Below, in pieces: positions 22,741-33,777 of a stretch of 64,000 nucleotides of DNA. This DNA comes from Bufo bufo. Lineage: Eukaryota; Chordata; Amphibia; Anura; Bufonidae. Position 1 is the first letter of the stretch. Each line of letters starts with the position of its first letter. The notes below the pieces were generated by a model, which did not search any database, was not told the DNA's origin, and was given only the letters and a program-made list of their open reading frames with translations. The stretch lies in contig NC_053390.1 of the NCBI RefSeq assembly GCF_905171765.1, forward strand, positions 212,665,359 through 212,729,358, read 5' to 3'. A program made the position numbers and the translations under genes.

Positions 22741-23259
22741 TCACGAATAGTTGCTAGCAGACGAATAGGAAACGCACCCAAGTGGGGTTGCTAGGTGAGA
22801 CAGGTCTTTCTCTACCTCATGGGGGTCATCCCAATCCTGCCTACCCTCCCTCTCATAGAAAATGTCCTGAAGTCTGGACTGTGCAGGGCTCCCGAAGTCA
22901 GGCTCTGCAAAGGACTCCCATAACAAGCCAGGACCATCAAACTCCTCTCCCTCTGGCTTGTCATGATCAGCTGTCCAGGGTATATACTGTGCCATATACC
23001 ACCAGAGCGCCTGGTAGGCATCCTCCAGCCATAGCTCCTGCCATACCCGGTGCTCTAGTTCCTTCACCCATTCCTCCAGGGGCTGCTCTCCCAGGAAGGG
23101 CATCCGCAGGGCCACTTGCTTCTGCAATCGCTGCTCTTCACTGGGGAGACTGTCGCCTCGCTGGTATTGTACATTATCCAGGGCCTGGTACCAGATGCCT
23201 TTCCTTAATGCATCCCAGCCATCCAGGTCTTCCTCATCGTACTCCACTGCTGGTTCCAT
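22741..23259 (-). pseudogene. gag-like ORF of the LTR element (172 codons, 3' deleted)
   Basis: An ATG at 23259 opens a clean frame (MEPAVEYDEEDLDGWDALRK) that is rich in Glu and Trp, with QKQVALRMPFLGEQPLEEW and HRVWQELWLEDAYQ. It ends only because the frame runs into the remnant of the second LTR. The position right after the LTR and primer site, the acidic helical composition and the absence of introns fit a gag N-terminus. I do not recognise a defined domain. The frame is undamaged up to the deletion, so the insertion may be fairly young. Confidence 0.65.
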
Positions 23260-23360
23260 TCTGGTGCTGTCAGGGTCGCTGTACTAGGACATGTGTTGCC
23301 CTCAAATTGTAAAATCCATGGAATGGTGTCTCCTGTAGCTGTCCTTCTGGCTGTGGGAAT

Positions 23361-23380
23361 GATCCCGCCGCTTGCCACCA
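23361..23380 (-). other. Primer-binding site of the LTR element
   Basis: On the minus strand TGGTGGCAAGCGGCGGGATC begins two bases after the LTR end. Starting with TGG, the complement of the tRNA CCA end, and resembling tRNA-Leu type sites of gypsy elements, it marks the start of minus-strand DNA synthesis. Confidence 0.6.
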
Positions 23381-23382
23381 AT

Positions 23383-24110
23383 TGTAACGGCATACAAGGG
23401 AATGCTCCAAACTCCGAACGGAACCTCACGAATAGCTGCTAGCAGACGAATAGGAAACTCACCCAAGCGGCTTACACTCCTAGCAATCAGTCTCTAACAG
23501 CATACAGTGAATCCCCCCAAGAAGGAGACCAAGCTCCGTGTTGAGGGTAAAGCAGTGGACAGCCAGAGCTATGTGTTTATTGTTCTTATATAACATTGTT
23601 ACACACTAGTACCACCCATAGGGTTTTGTAAAAACAACCAATAAACAAGTACAATACAGTAAAAACACTCCCACACAAAATCCTCCCCTCTGGCAGGAGA
23701 ATACACCCTCTCTCACAGGCAGGAGAATACACAATGTCTTCTGTCCTGGAGACAACCGAGTAGTAATTCAATTATCTCTCAGGACAAAGGGAAATCGCCA
23801 ATACACACGTGGAGACAATAGGACAGACATCACTACTCAAATATACAATGTCCCAACCATTACAGTAAATATAGACATTTAACATATCCCCAGATGGCTT
23901 GGATCTGAGCGCTCAATATATCCAAACAGCGCTCAGATGCCACAAACACAGTCAAATCGCCATGGGGTTTAAGTTTAGCATGGGCTGATGAGAGGGCCCA
24001 TAATCCTGGGGCAAGAGGCTGGCAACCAGGCTTCTCCACCACCCAGTGGCGAGGTTGGTTTCGCCACACCCCCCATGCCAAATTCTTAACCTAACCCCTT
24101 CTTTCCAGCC
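23383..24110 (-). repeat. 5' LTR (outer edge approximate)
   Basis: The inner edge is fixed by TGTAACGG at 23383 and its repeat at 22697. The outer edge lies somewhere near 24100 and could not be fixed because no clear target duplication was found. Confidence 0.6.
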
Positions 24111-24129
24111 TTACTGATAAAGACATACT

Positions 24130-24725
24130 GTCATGGTCTCTTCTGTGACAGGGGTCAGAAGATCTAGGAGACTGGCTGAACGTGATGTGATCTGACAGCC
24201 TCTCTGGTTTCACTCTTCTGTGTTGTTGCTAGGTATAACCACACCTCTGGTCTCAGGTGTAGCTTAAGTGGTCATTCCTACTCCTCAATTTAGTCTGGCC
24301 TCACCCATCATGCTATGCGGTTGATAGCTCCTTTTGGTTGTGAAGAGCTGGTGTCTGGTTCTCCTTTGAGTTCCTGCTCGTCTGCATATTTTGGAGTTGT
24401 GTCTTTTCCCTATTTCTTGTTCCTGGTTTACCCCTATCTTTTGGTATTAGGCCTGAGGGAGTATCCTGTTTCTTCAGCTGGGAAGGAACAGGTCATCTCT
24501 TGTCCTGACACTATTTCCAGGGCCCTTTAGGGTCAGATAGGGCCCTAAGTTACAGCGTATTAACATTCCTACCATCAAGGTCTGTTCATACTTATAGTAG
24601 TCAGGACTCGGGTTAGTGATTCACTAGATGGTGACCTTTCCCCCTTTCCCTAGTTTCCAGGCCTAGTACCTTTTCCCTTCCCTCTTGTGGTTGGTGTGGA
24701 GTTATCCTCCCACACTGCGCTGTGA
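24130..24725 (+). repeat. Solo-LTR-like dispersed repeat
   Basis: It is homologous to 57512-56925 on the minus strand. Both carry a GATCTGAC-GCCTC block, TTTCACT, CCACACCTC, TTTAGTCTG then CCATCAT, GGAAGGAAC and TTTCCAGGCCTAG-like text in that order. Each is about 590 bp without coding frames and begins and ends near TGTCA/TGACA words. A solo LTR is the likeliest explanation. Confidence 0.55.
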
Positions 24726-24804
24726 CCCATACTTGGAAAACATTACATACAGAGCTACAAAACAAACAGGTTAATACAGCACCACATCACCACATACCTC
24801 TTAC

Positions 24805-25440
24805 ATCCATTCTCTTTCCTTATCTTCTCCATTCAGACCAGACCACCATGATGATTTCTTTTAGCCATCTCCTGTTTCTGCATAGTTTGACAGACATCTT
24901 AGTTTCCTACTTTTCCATCACCCTTACATCTTCTCAACATCTCATCCTGCCACCCCCCATACAGTGCCCGCTGTGCTCCCCAATAGTATACTGCAGAAAC
25001 AGTCCCCCTTCAATAATTATTGGTACAGGTTGCCCAAAAAAATTACCGCATCCAGCAAATAGTGTCCCTGACACTAATGGTGTAAACATAATGTCCTCAT
25101 AAAATAATTGTACTAGACTGTGCCACGATGCCCCCTACAGTAATAGTGCTCCCCACCAATATAAATAATTATCTCTAAGAATTCATAGTGTTAACAGTGC
25201 CCCAAATAGTAATAATGCCCCCATTGTGCTCATACTAGTAATTATGTTCCCCATAGCCCCCTGTACTAATACTTCTCCTTATAATGTGTGCCAGTAGAAA
25301 AATACCCCCTAATGTGTTCCAGTACAAAAAATACCCCATTATAATGTACAGCAGTACAAAAAATATCCCCTTATAATGTGAGCCAGCACAAAAAAATACC
25401 CCTATAATATGCACCAGTACAAAGGTAACCCTTAGGATAC
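24805..25440. repeat. Left arm of an old 0.6 kb inverted repeat
   Basis: GTATACTGCAGAAACAGTCC, CAATAATTATTGG and CATTCAGACCAGACC recur inverted at 31450-32010 with many mismatches. The arms enclose minisatellite DNA and DIRS element 2. Confidence 0.7.
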
Positions 25441-25615
25441 CGGAGGTTTTTTCATTTTTGTGTTATCATTTATCTTCCTTGAGCCATAACTTTTTTATTT
25501 TTCCGTTCACATAGCTGTATGAAGGCTTATTTTTTGCGGGACAAGTTGTAATTCCTCCACCGTTGTATGGGTTTTGTTCCCACGGTATCCGTTTGTGGCA
25601 AAACTGACCTGTGCC
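25441..25615. repeat. Copy of the 3180-3790 dispersed repeat
   Basis: The shared words are CATAACTTTTTTATTTTT, TGAAGGCTTATTTTTTGC and GGGACAAGTTG. Confidence 0.55.
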
Positions 25616-26099
25616 CAGAGGCGGGCTGGGACGGGGGGGCAGGGAGGCAATTGCCCTCTCAGGGCCGCACCACTGATCACCTCAGGCGGCGCGGCCCTGG
25701 ATGTAATTGCGGCGGCGGGCAGTTGGAGATGAGCGCTTCCATTGTGGAAGCGCTCATCTCCATATTCATCTGTATCGTCGCCCTCAGGACAGCGATACAG
25801 ATGCCTGTGCTGCGGCAGGGCAGGGAGAGGCGTCTCCCTTCCCTGTTCTTCTGATAGGCCGCAGGCACTATTGCCTGCAGCCTATCAGAGGCCGGCTCAG
25901 GCAGCGCAATGACGTCATTATCATCGCGCCGCGTGAGCCGGGCAGCACACAGCGGGGGACACAGGCCGGAAGAGGCCTGCATCGGATCGCTGCTGATGGA
26001 GGTAAGTATTAGTGTTTTGTTTTTTCTTTGCGGGGGGGGGGGGGGAGCTAGCACTATGGGGTGAGCTGACATTTCTTACAGCCCCATTTTTATTGGGGG
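25616..26099. other. GC-rich segment with a perfect 16-bp hairpin
   Basis: It starts with CAGAGGCGGGCTGGGA, an end type seen in some hAT elements, but no partner end was located with confidence. GGAGATGAGCGCTTCC, a 5-base loop and its exact inverse lie at 25725-25761. A 14-base G tract is at 26032-26045. Confidence 0.5.
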
Positions 26100-26605
26100 T
26101 GGCATTCTGGGGGCATTTATTTCTTGCCCATTTTGGGGGGGGGCACTATGGGGGCATTTCTTACTGGCACATTATGGGGGGGCACCATGGGGGAGAGGAG
26201 CACTATGGGGGCATCTGGGGGCTCTAAAGGGGCTTTTTTTAATTATTGGCACATTATGGGGGGCACTATACGGGAGAGCTGCACTATGGGGCATCTGTTG
26301 GCACTATAGGGGCATTATTTGGGGGGCACTATGGGGAGTGGGGGCTCTAAAGGGGCTTTTTTTATTGGCACATTATGGGGGGCACTATGGCATCCGGTGG
26401 CACTAAGGGAGCATTTTTTACTGGCACACTATGGGAGGCATTATAGAGGAGAGCGGCACTATGGGGCATTATTTGGGGGCACTATGGGGGAGTGGAGCAC
26501 TATTGGGGCATCTGGTGGCACTAAGAAGGGGCATTTTTTACTGGCACATTATGGGGGAGAGGAGCACTATAGGGTCATCTGCTGGGGGCACTAAGAAGGG
26601 GCATT
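26100..26605. repeat. G-rich minisatellite, left block
   Basis: Irregular units of roughly 50-70 bp repeat the words GGCACTATGGGG, GGGGCATTTTTTACTGGCAC and ATTATGGGGG. The array continues after DIRS element 2 at 31340, so the retroelement landed inside it. Confidence 0.85.
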
Positions 26606-26617
26606 TCTCGCCCACAT

Positions 26618-26740
26618 TCATTGGGGGACACAGAGACCATGGGTATAGCTATGTTCTCTAGGAGGCGTTGACACTAGATAAAGCTGTTAGCTCCTCCCCT
26701 GGCAGCTATACCCCCTCCAGCCTGGAGAGAGAGCTTCAGA
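26618..26740 (+). repeat. DIRS-2 left inverted terminus
   Basis: TGGGGGACACAGAGACCATG, TAGCTCCTCCCCTGGCAGCT and CAGCCTGGAGAGAGAGCTTC match the inverse of 31162-31290. Confidence 0.9.
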
Positions 26741-26836
26741 ATTTTCTAGTGTCAATAGGAGGCAAGACCTCCCTGCTCTGCAGGGAATCTCCTGAAGATT
26801 TTTTATTTTAGTTAATTTTTTTCCCGTCTTTTTCAG

Positions 26837-27230
26837 ATGGGCAAACAGGGACGCGTCGCCTCCCTGTTCTCCCGGGGTCGAGTTGCGCCAGTGCCGGTCA
26901 CCCGCACTGCTGCCTCCCCCACAGAAGACAAGGTGGACCAGGGCAGCCTCACTCCCCTGCATCCCGCCAGCCAAGGGGTCACCCTTCCAAGCCCCCCTTT
27001 CCAGCGTCCTGCCACTACGGTGCCAGTAGCTGAAGGGGTGACCCTGCTGGATCAGAGGAGGGGTGAAGATGGCGGCAGGAGAGAGAAGAGAGGTGAGTAC
27101 ACGGGACTAGGTGAGTATTTAACCCTCTGGGTTGGTCCCCCCTCCCTCTTGGTGGCAATAGTCTGCGACCAGACAGGGCTTCAGCATAGCCCAGCACCCC
27201 TGAAGCATTCCCCTCCGGCACAGGCCGTTT
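26837..27230 (+). CDS. DIRS-2 first ORF, gag-like start
   Basis: An ATG at 26837 opens a frame (MGKQGRVASLFSRGRVAPVP) that is basic and then Pro/Ser-rich. It runs on into the tandem array to 27682. Its place just inside the left terminus matches the first ORF of DIRS elements. No zinc knuckle is visible. Past 27230 the translation reflects the minisatellite and should not be taken as a conserved protein. Confidence 0.5.
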
Positions 27231-28000
27231 GGTTGATGATTCTCCACATGCGCAATCCAGTGACGGACCCCTGCAGGATCCAATCCGTTCTCCGGGGCTG
27301 TTTGGTTGATGATTTTCCACCTGGGCAATCCAGTGAGGGACCGCTGCAGGATCCCAATCCGTCCTCCTGGGCCGTTTGGTTGATGGTTCTCCACCTGCGC
27401 AATCCAGTGACGGACCGCTGCAGGATCCCAATCCGTCCTTCCTGGACCGTTTGGTTGATGGTTCTCCACCTGCGCAATCCAGTGAAGGACCACTGCAGGA
27501 TCCCAATTCCGTCCTCCGGGGCCGTTTTGGTTGATGATTCTCCACCTGCACTATCCAATGAGGGACCACTGCAGGATCCCAATCCGTCCTCCGGGGCCGT
27601 TTGGTTGATGATTCTTCACCTGCGCAACTCAGTGAAGGACCACTGCAGGATCCCAATCCGTCCTCCGGGGCCGTTTGGTTGATTATTCTCCACCTGCGCA
27701 ACTCAGTGAAGGATCTCTGCAGGATCCCAACCTGTCCTACGGGGCCGTTTGGTTGATAAATTCTCCACCTGAGCCATACAGTGGAGGACCTCTGAGATTC
27801 CCAATCCACCCTCCTGGTTGTAGGTTAATAATTCTCCACCTGCGCAATCCAGTGGGGTTCGCTGGAATCTCCCATCCACCCTCCGGGGTTCTTTGGTTGA
27901 TAATGCACCGCCTTCGCAATCCGGTGGAGAGACTTCTGGGAGTTTCCGTTCCACCCTCGGGGGGTTTGGTTGATAAGTCCCCGCCTGCGCGGTCCACAAC
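27210..28000 (+). repeat. 74-75 bp tandem array inside DIRS-2 (about 10 units)
   Basis: GTTTGGTTGAT starts at 27227, 27300, 27374, 27449, 27524, 27599, 27673 and 27747, with weaker copies to about 27967. Each unit has CTCCACCTGCGCAATCCAGT, CTGCAGGATCCCAATCCGTC and CTCCGGGGCC. The 75-bp form keeps the reading frame, giving repeated RNPVTD and DPNPSS-like words. Confidence 0.93.
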
Positions 28001-28234
28001 TGCCAGGGGCAAGATTCTGAAGGGTAGCTCTACGCGCAAGTGAACCGCAGCAGGACAATTTTCTCCTTGAATATTTCCGCTCCCCTACTCTTCCTCCCAA
28101 AATCATGCTCAGACACACACTCCCTTACTGGGGCGGGTCCGTCCAGAAAGAGGGGAGAATCTCTGATTCGGATCCTGATATGAGTCCGAAGCAATCTTCC
28201 AGAGATTGCGTCTAGGTGGCCAGCAGTACTGTCG

Positions 28235-28700
28235 TATGCATTACCCACTTCCTTTGGTGGTGTAACTGCACTACTTCAGGATACAGTGCCTGCCTTATAC
28301 ATTGTCCCCTGCCATAGGTGGACTAAGTACAATGACTTGGGGTTCGGGACCTGCCATATGCAGATCCATCGGTGGCGCGATGACATTGTCACTGGTTACA
28401 TTATGTGCTATATGCATTACCCCCTTAGGTGCACTATTGCACTCCACGGGGTACAGGACTCGCCATATGCGCTAGTTCTCGCTGTGGGCATTCGCCCCCT
28501 TCTTAGGTGGGGTATTCTCCCTACCACTGACCAGTACTTGCCATATGCTCACACCTTCCTTAGGTAGCTAATTACTCTACCATTGAATACGGCTCCGACT
28601 GTCCGCTATCCTTCCATAGGCGGAGTGTTGCACATCACCGTGCTTCTGTCGCATTTCCCCCTTCCACTAGTGATCCACTAGCGGGGAGTAACTAAACATC
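28235..28700 (+). repeat. Second, degenerate tandem array in DIRS-2
   Basis: The words TAGGTGG or TAGGTGC recur at spacings of about 55-80 bp, each near CCATATGC and TGCACT. The units are too diverged to give a firm period. Confidence 0.55.
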
Positions 28701-29777
28701 TTCTGCGGCACTACGGCTCTAGGTGCCTTTGCTTATTTCCAAGAGGGCGTGGCTACAGTTGGTTCTCGCTGGCGCCCGACACTCTTACCATAGTGTTATA
28801 TGGGTGCCACCAGTGGATACGGTGGCTATTCATCGTTGCATCCTTCTTTTGGTGCTGGTTTCGCGCCTGATTATGACATCCTCTGTCTTCGAGGGAATTG
28901 TCTAGCATCACTTGTGGGTTTTACAGACCCCCCCCCCCCATGGGCCTCTGTTGCTCCGGTCGGTCCTGATATTGTCTGCATCAATACGTAATACATACTC
29001 CGTTGCACTTACCTAGTGAGTACGTTCCAGAGGGTCGACTCTTTTCGCTGACTCCGTATTCTCTATCCACCACTGCCCATTCTCTGGGGAAGTGGTTATG
29101 CTGGCGACTCTGATTCAGTTCCTACAGCTTGTTTTCCTCCTCAGGTGCGGCTTGTTGCTAATGTTCGAGTTCATGGTCGCTGCAGTGGGACATCCCCCTC
29201 TGGTAGGGGTCCTACCCTGGAGCTAGCTTGGCAGTTGCGCCTGTTCAGCGCCCTTCCAGGTAGAATTTTTAGGGTTAGCTCCACGTAACTGGGGCAGTGT
29301 GGCACGTGGTTTCTACGGATAGTATCGAGCCTCTCCCTCAGTTTTTGCATTGCCGGGGCAAGCGCTGGCTACCATTGTGGTAGCGGTATTATTTTCCTTA
29401 CATGATTGGGTTCTTACTGCACAGCCCCTCGCTAGGCGGTGGACTCTTTAGCACTGGATCGGTGGCTTCTACTGGTGTTCCCTCCTCTGCTGGGATATGG
29501 GGCTGGCATTGCAGTGTGACTTCCCTTGCCTGGCTTCCTTCTCGGGCGTTTTTTTTTTTTGTCACGGCTGCTTGATCTTTTTTTCTGTATAGCGTCGGTC
29601 TCGTACAGGGTAGGGGCTTAGACTTAGCCTATTGCTTCTCCTGTCTTTCCCCCTCTAGCTCATGGTTCATTGTCACCCCGTATGCCTTTCCAATCCAGAC
29701 ACGATCTGGTCCCAACTGGTGGGCTGTGACGCCCTCCACATTCTTCCTCCTACAGGGACTCTTCCATTGGTCCGGGT
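28701..29777 (+). other. DIRS-2 interior, not readable
   Basis: Pyrimidine-rich plus-strand text without recognisable polymerase blocks. A 12-base C tract sits at 28928-28939. It may be heavily decayed coding sequence or further spacer. Confidence 0.45.
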
Positions 29778-30860
29778 GTGCTAACAGTATCTGCACAAAG
29801 GCTTCCGCCTTCTCCCCAGAGCCAGAGTTCCGGAAGCATCCGCCATGGAGGTCCTGATTCTCCTTGGCGGGAGTTTCTTCCCCTCCTTCTCAGGGTTCTA
29901 CGGAAGGTCCGGATGGAGGACATTCAGACATATCCTAGTCGCTCCGAAACTGACTCGTCGTACGTGATACGCCGACCTCGTTCTCCTGGAGACGTCCCTG
30001 GGTCACTGCCACTCAGAGACGTCCTCCTTTCAAGGGGTTCAGTCTTACATGACCTTTTCAATGACGGCATGGCTATTGAGACTGCCGTTCTAACGTGGAG
30101 AGGTTTTTTTTCAGCGGATATCTTCCGCACTATGATTCAGGACAGGAAGTCTGCATTGCCAGTATCCTGGGACCTGGAGGTCCTTCTGAGGCTTCTCTGA
30201 AGCGAAGACGTCCCCCTCACTTTGGGGATTTCTCTCTCCTTTCTACTTTAAGGGTTGGACCTTTGTTTAGCCCGTGTTTCCTTGATGGGTCAGGTGTAGG
30301 CGCTTCCGTCTTGGGCAGCCTTCCAGGTTCCCTGGTGCCCGTGGGAATCTTCTTTCAAGGAGCGGCACATATGGTTCCTCTATATCGTCCTTACAGCCTT
30401 GGGATCTGAAAATGGTTTTCTCAGCATTCCTTCTTCTCCCGAAGGTGGTCTCTGACTTCCATAGCACGTTCCTTTCTTTCGCGCCCTACGGAAGGGAGTT
30501 ACATTATGGACGTTGTCAGTGCTCTACTCATTATTAGCAGCCTCCAGTCCCTCTCGGCGTACGGATCCCCTTTTTCTCTCAGGAGGGTCCTCGCTGGGGA
30601 TTGGCGGCCCCCAAAAGGGCGACTGCACGTTGGATTCGGTCTGGAAGTGCTGCAGCTTACCGCGCTCGGAGCGGGGTTCCACCCTTAGGTGTCACGGCTC
30701 ACTCCCCCAAAGTGGTGGGCGCTTCTTGGGCTAGGAGGAATCGCGCTTTGGCTGCACAGTAATGTAAGGTGGCTCCGGTCCTCCTTGCACATGTTCGCAA
30801 GAAGTTGCCAGGTGCATACTTATGCATCGATGGTCGCTGCGTGGGGTACGTGGTCTTGCA
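29778..30860 (+). pseudogene. DIRS-2 tyrosine recombinase (catalytic residues lost)
   Basis: Frames give WDLEVLLRLL near 30170, which matches WDLNLVLKGI in the recombinase of DIRS-3. DLKMVFSAF, PKVVSDFHSTF and GVTAHSPKVVGASWA then follow, with SSLHMFARSCQVHTY near 30770-30820. The usual HSTR box reads HSPK, and the position of the nucleophilic Tyr (FARxY) reads FARSC. Several frameshifts separate the blocks. The enzyme is dead. Confidence 0.75.
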
Positions 30861-30949
30861 GGCGACAGTTCTTAGTTGACTGCACGGGCGCTTGCTTCAT
30901 GGATCTGTGGTTTTTCCCTCCCTGTGGACTGCTCTCGGACGTCCCATGG

Positions 30950-31045
30950 TCTCTGTGTCCCCCAATGAATATGGGCGAGAAAACGAGATTTTGTAAAACT
31001 TACCAGTAAAATCTCTTTCTCGCTCTTCATTGGGGGACACAGCAC
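30950..31045 (+). other. DIRS-2 internal complementary region
   Basis: The block has CCCCCAATGAATATGGGCGA, complementary to the extreme left end, then TTGTAAAACTTACCAGTAAA and CTCTTTCTCGC, complementary to the extreme right end. Such a block allows circular cDNA to be closed in the DIRS replication model. Confidence 0.8.
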
Positions 31046-31161
31046 CCACCCAGTATTGTTGTTCGGCCACAGTTGTGGCTGTTGCTGGTTAGAACCTGGT
31101 TCGGTTCTTGGCATTGTTGCTGTTCTACATTGTTTTGTTGGTTTACTTGCTTCTCCTACTG

Positions 31162-31290
31162 CTTCTCACAAACTGAAGCTCTCTCTCCAGGCTGGAGGGG
31201 GTATAGCTGCCAGGGGAGGAGCTAACAGCTTTATCTAGTGTCAACGCCTTCTAGAGGACATAGCTATACCCATGGTCTCTGTGTCCCCCA
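31162..31290 (-). repeat. DIRS-2 right inverted terminus
   Basis: This is the inverse of 26618-26740, followed by CCCCCAATGAAGAGCGAGAA and TTTTACTGGTAAGT at the outer edge. Confidence 0.9.
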
Positions 31291-31339
31291 ATGAAGAGCG
31301 AGAAAGAGATTTTACTGGTAAGTTTTACAAAATCTCATT

Positions 31340-31640
31340 TTTTTACTGGCATATTATGGGGGACACTAGGGGTAAGGGGGAGAGGAGCACTATGAGGGCA
31401 TTTACTGGGGCACTATATAGGGGTATTTTATACTGGCATACATTATGGGGACATTAGCTCAACTGCGGGCACTAAGCGGGGTTTTTTTATGTACTGTCAT
31501 ATTATAGGGAGAATTACCGTATTACTACTAGGGGGTATTATGGGGGGCTTTACTACTACTGGGGGGCTATGAGGAACATGATCACTAGTATGGGCACTAT
31601 AGGGGCATTATTACTACTAAGTGTGCTCTGGCAGAGAATT
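31340..31640. repeat. G-rich minisatellite, right block
   Basis: The TTACTGGCATATTATGGGG and GGCACTATAGGGGCATT units continue from the left block. The right end overlaps the inverted arm at 31450-32010. Confidence 0.75.
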
Positions 31641-32010
31641 ATTTCAATTGGTGGGATTTTGAGGAGCACTGTTACTTTGGGGGGCACCCTGGCACAGTAT
31701 CAGCTTAGCACAATTATTTTGGGGGGACATTATCTTTATACTATTATTGTCTGGGTGCAGTTATTTTTTAGAGTGCTGTGTGCCAATAATTGTTGAAGGG
31801 GGCACTCTCTGTGTGGTAGTAGTATTTCCAGGGGGACTGTTTCTGCAGTATAGTATTAGGGGTGGCAGGAAAGGGTGTTCAGAAGATGTGAAGATGATGG
31901 AAATGTGGGAAACCAATGTCTGTTTGTCAATCTCTGCAGACACGGGAGATTGCTGAAAAATCATCATGGCGGTCTGGTCTGAATAGAGAAGATGAGGAAA
32001 GAGAACGTCT
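31450..32010. repeat. Right arm of the old inverted repeat
   Basis: This is the inverse of 24805-25440, for example GGGACTGTTTCTGCAGTATA and GGTCTGAATAGAGAAGATG. Confidence 0.7.
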
Positions 32011-33230
32011 ACAATAAAGGTGACATCACTGGATGTAAGAGGTATGAGGAACTATGTAGGAGAGGAGATGCTCCGGCTCCTCCCCCTGCCATTTGCAGAA
32101 GGAGGATTCAGAGCTGGGTGAGGATGGCCAAAGGGGGCAGCAGGCAGATGGTGGGGGGAACCACAGGGCTTGAGCAGGATCTGGGTAGGGAGGAGAGCGG
32201 AGGAGCTTCCTGGCTGTAGCTTGTTGTATAAGCAGGCAGTGCAGCCAGGACAGACCCTCCCCTCTTCGTATGATGTGTAGACAGGCCTCAACAATAGAAT
32301 TCCAGCTGTACAGTGTTTGTTGGGAGTGGCCTATTATATGTAGGAGGGGCTTTTAATAATGGGTGGGGCTATAAATGGGCCACTTGACTGGATATGACCC
32401 CCAGGACTAAGGCTGCCAGCCCTTCCCTGCCTGTGCCCTTCATTCTCTGGGTCAGTACGATTACAAGGATACCACATATGTATAGGTCATTCAACATTGG
32501 AAAAATATTTTTATATTCTAATAGTTTGGTCACGGTGATGCCCATGAGGTTTATATTTTTTGTTATTTATGTATTTATTTTTTTATTATACGAAAGGGGG
32601 GGGGGTGATTTAATCACAGATTTTTTAACTTTTTTATGATTTTGAAGATTGTATTTGAGCCTAAAAAATTTTTTTTTTTCAATTATGAACAATCATGGAT
32701 TTTTAAGATCCATTATTTGTACAGAATTGCTCATTTCTTATGTTGGCCTGCCACCTGCTGGCCAAAATAAGAATGGAAGCTTCAATGCCCTGGATTTCTT
32801 CAGAGAGACCCAGCGCATTGAAATCAATTACCAGCATCATAATTGGCCACAGAGGATTCCGGGTTTTTCACCTTTAGATGTCATGATCTCACTTGATCAC
32901 GGCATCTAAAGGCTTTAATGATCGTGACTACTATTGCCGGTCGCAGTCATTAGCCACGGGTCTCTGCTAATTATGGCGCTGATAGCGAAGGGGTTAATCT
33001 TCACATCAAAAGGACAATGGCAGGTGAGACTATGGAGAAAGAAAAATAAAACACCTCTTAGTGGCAAGTTACCACAATCTGCAGGAATTAAAGGCCATGA
33101 ACACTTTGGGGGGGGGGGGGGATTGTTTATTATTATTGCTTGTACTCATTTTGAGCTAAAATCATTTTTTTTAATTGGTCTTTAATAAAGATTTTCAGCC
33201 TTGAGATTCTCTAGTACCAGGCTCTTTGTT
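32011..33230. other. Intergenic, with another dispersed-repeat copy
   Basis: The stretch 32440-32640 resembles 3180-3790 (CTCTGGGTCAGTACGATTAC). A 14-base G tract is at 33108-33121. No exon was recognised; 32052-32294 is GC-rich but has no conserved frame. Confidence 0.5.
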
Positions 33231-33500
33231 TAGGCTGGTTTCACACGGGCGTTGCGGAAAAAGATGCGGGTGCGTTGCGGGAACATGCGCGATTTTTCCG
33301 CGCGAGTGCAAAACATTGTAATGCGTTTTGTACGCGCATGAGAAAAATCGGCATGTTTGGTACCCAGACCCAAACTTCTTCACAGAAGTTTGGGTTAGGT
33401 GTTGTGTAGATTGTATTATTTTCCCTTATAACATGGTTATAAGGGAAAATAATAGCATTCTGAATACAGAATGCATAGTACAATAGGGCTGGAGGGGTTA
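33231..33500. repeat. MITE fragment (GGCTGGTTTCACACGGGCG)
   Basis: A left end of the TTTCACAC type is followed by GCGGAAAAAGATGCGGG and a palindrome TTTCCCTTATAACATGG. The matching right end was not found. Confidence 0.6.
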
Positions 33501-33777
33501 AAAAAAATAATAATATTTAACTCACCTTAATCCACTTGTTCGCGCAGACCGGCTTCTCTTCTGTCTTCTTATTTGAGGAATAGGACCTTTGATGACGTCA
33601 CTGCGCTAATCACATGATCCATCACATGATCTTTTACCATGGTGATGTCAGCTGACAGCTTCTTATGTCTTATCTCCTTACCTCAAACACTCATTATAGC
33701 TATATTTTTAGCTGCTAGTAGTTCAAATTTAATGGATGTATATAGCCGGGAGATAGCGGCTCAAAGTGTAGTAAGAG
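33501..33777. other. Intergenic, nothing recognised
   Basis: A+T-rich with GATGACGTCA at 33592-33601 but no gene nearby. Confidence 0.45.

Larger units (their letters stand above)
22697..24110 (-). mobile_element. LTR retrotransposon with large internal deletion
   Basis: Read on the minus strand, a long terminal repeat ends at 23383, and a primer-binding site and a gag-like frame follow. The last 85 bp or so of a second terminal repeat is at 22697-22784 (TGTAACGGCATACAAGGGAA and on). The region from mid gag to the start of the second repeat is gone. The outer LTR edge is not certain. A gypsy-type affiliation is likely from the primer site, but no polymerase remains to test it. Confidence 0.75.
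26606..31340 (+). mobile_element. DIRS-type retroelement 2 with internal tandem array
   Basis: Inverted termini, a short gag-like ORF, a 74-75 bp tandem array, a poorly readable middle, a decayed tyrosine recombinase and an internal complementary region follow in order. The flanking minisatellite reads continuously when the element is removed (GGGGCATTT joined to TTTACTGGCA). No reverse transcriptase or RNase H blocks were found between 28000 and 29770, so this looks like a non-autonomous derivative. Confidence 0.83.

Noticed and set aside
25567..26072. GC-rich open frames at 25.6-26.1 kb as a host exon
   Set aside because: The frames overlap on both strands, include a perfect hairpin and a G tract, and show no conserved residues or splice sites.
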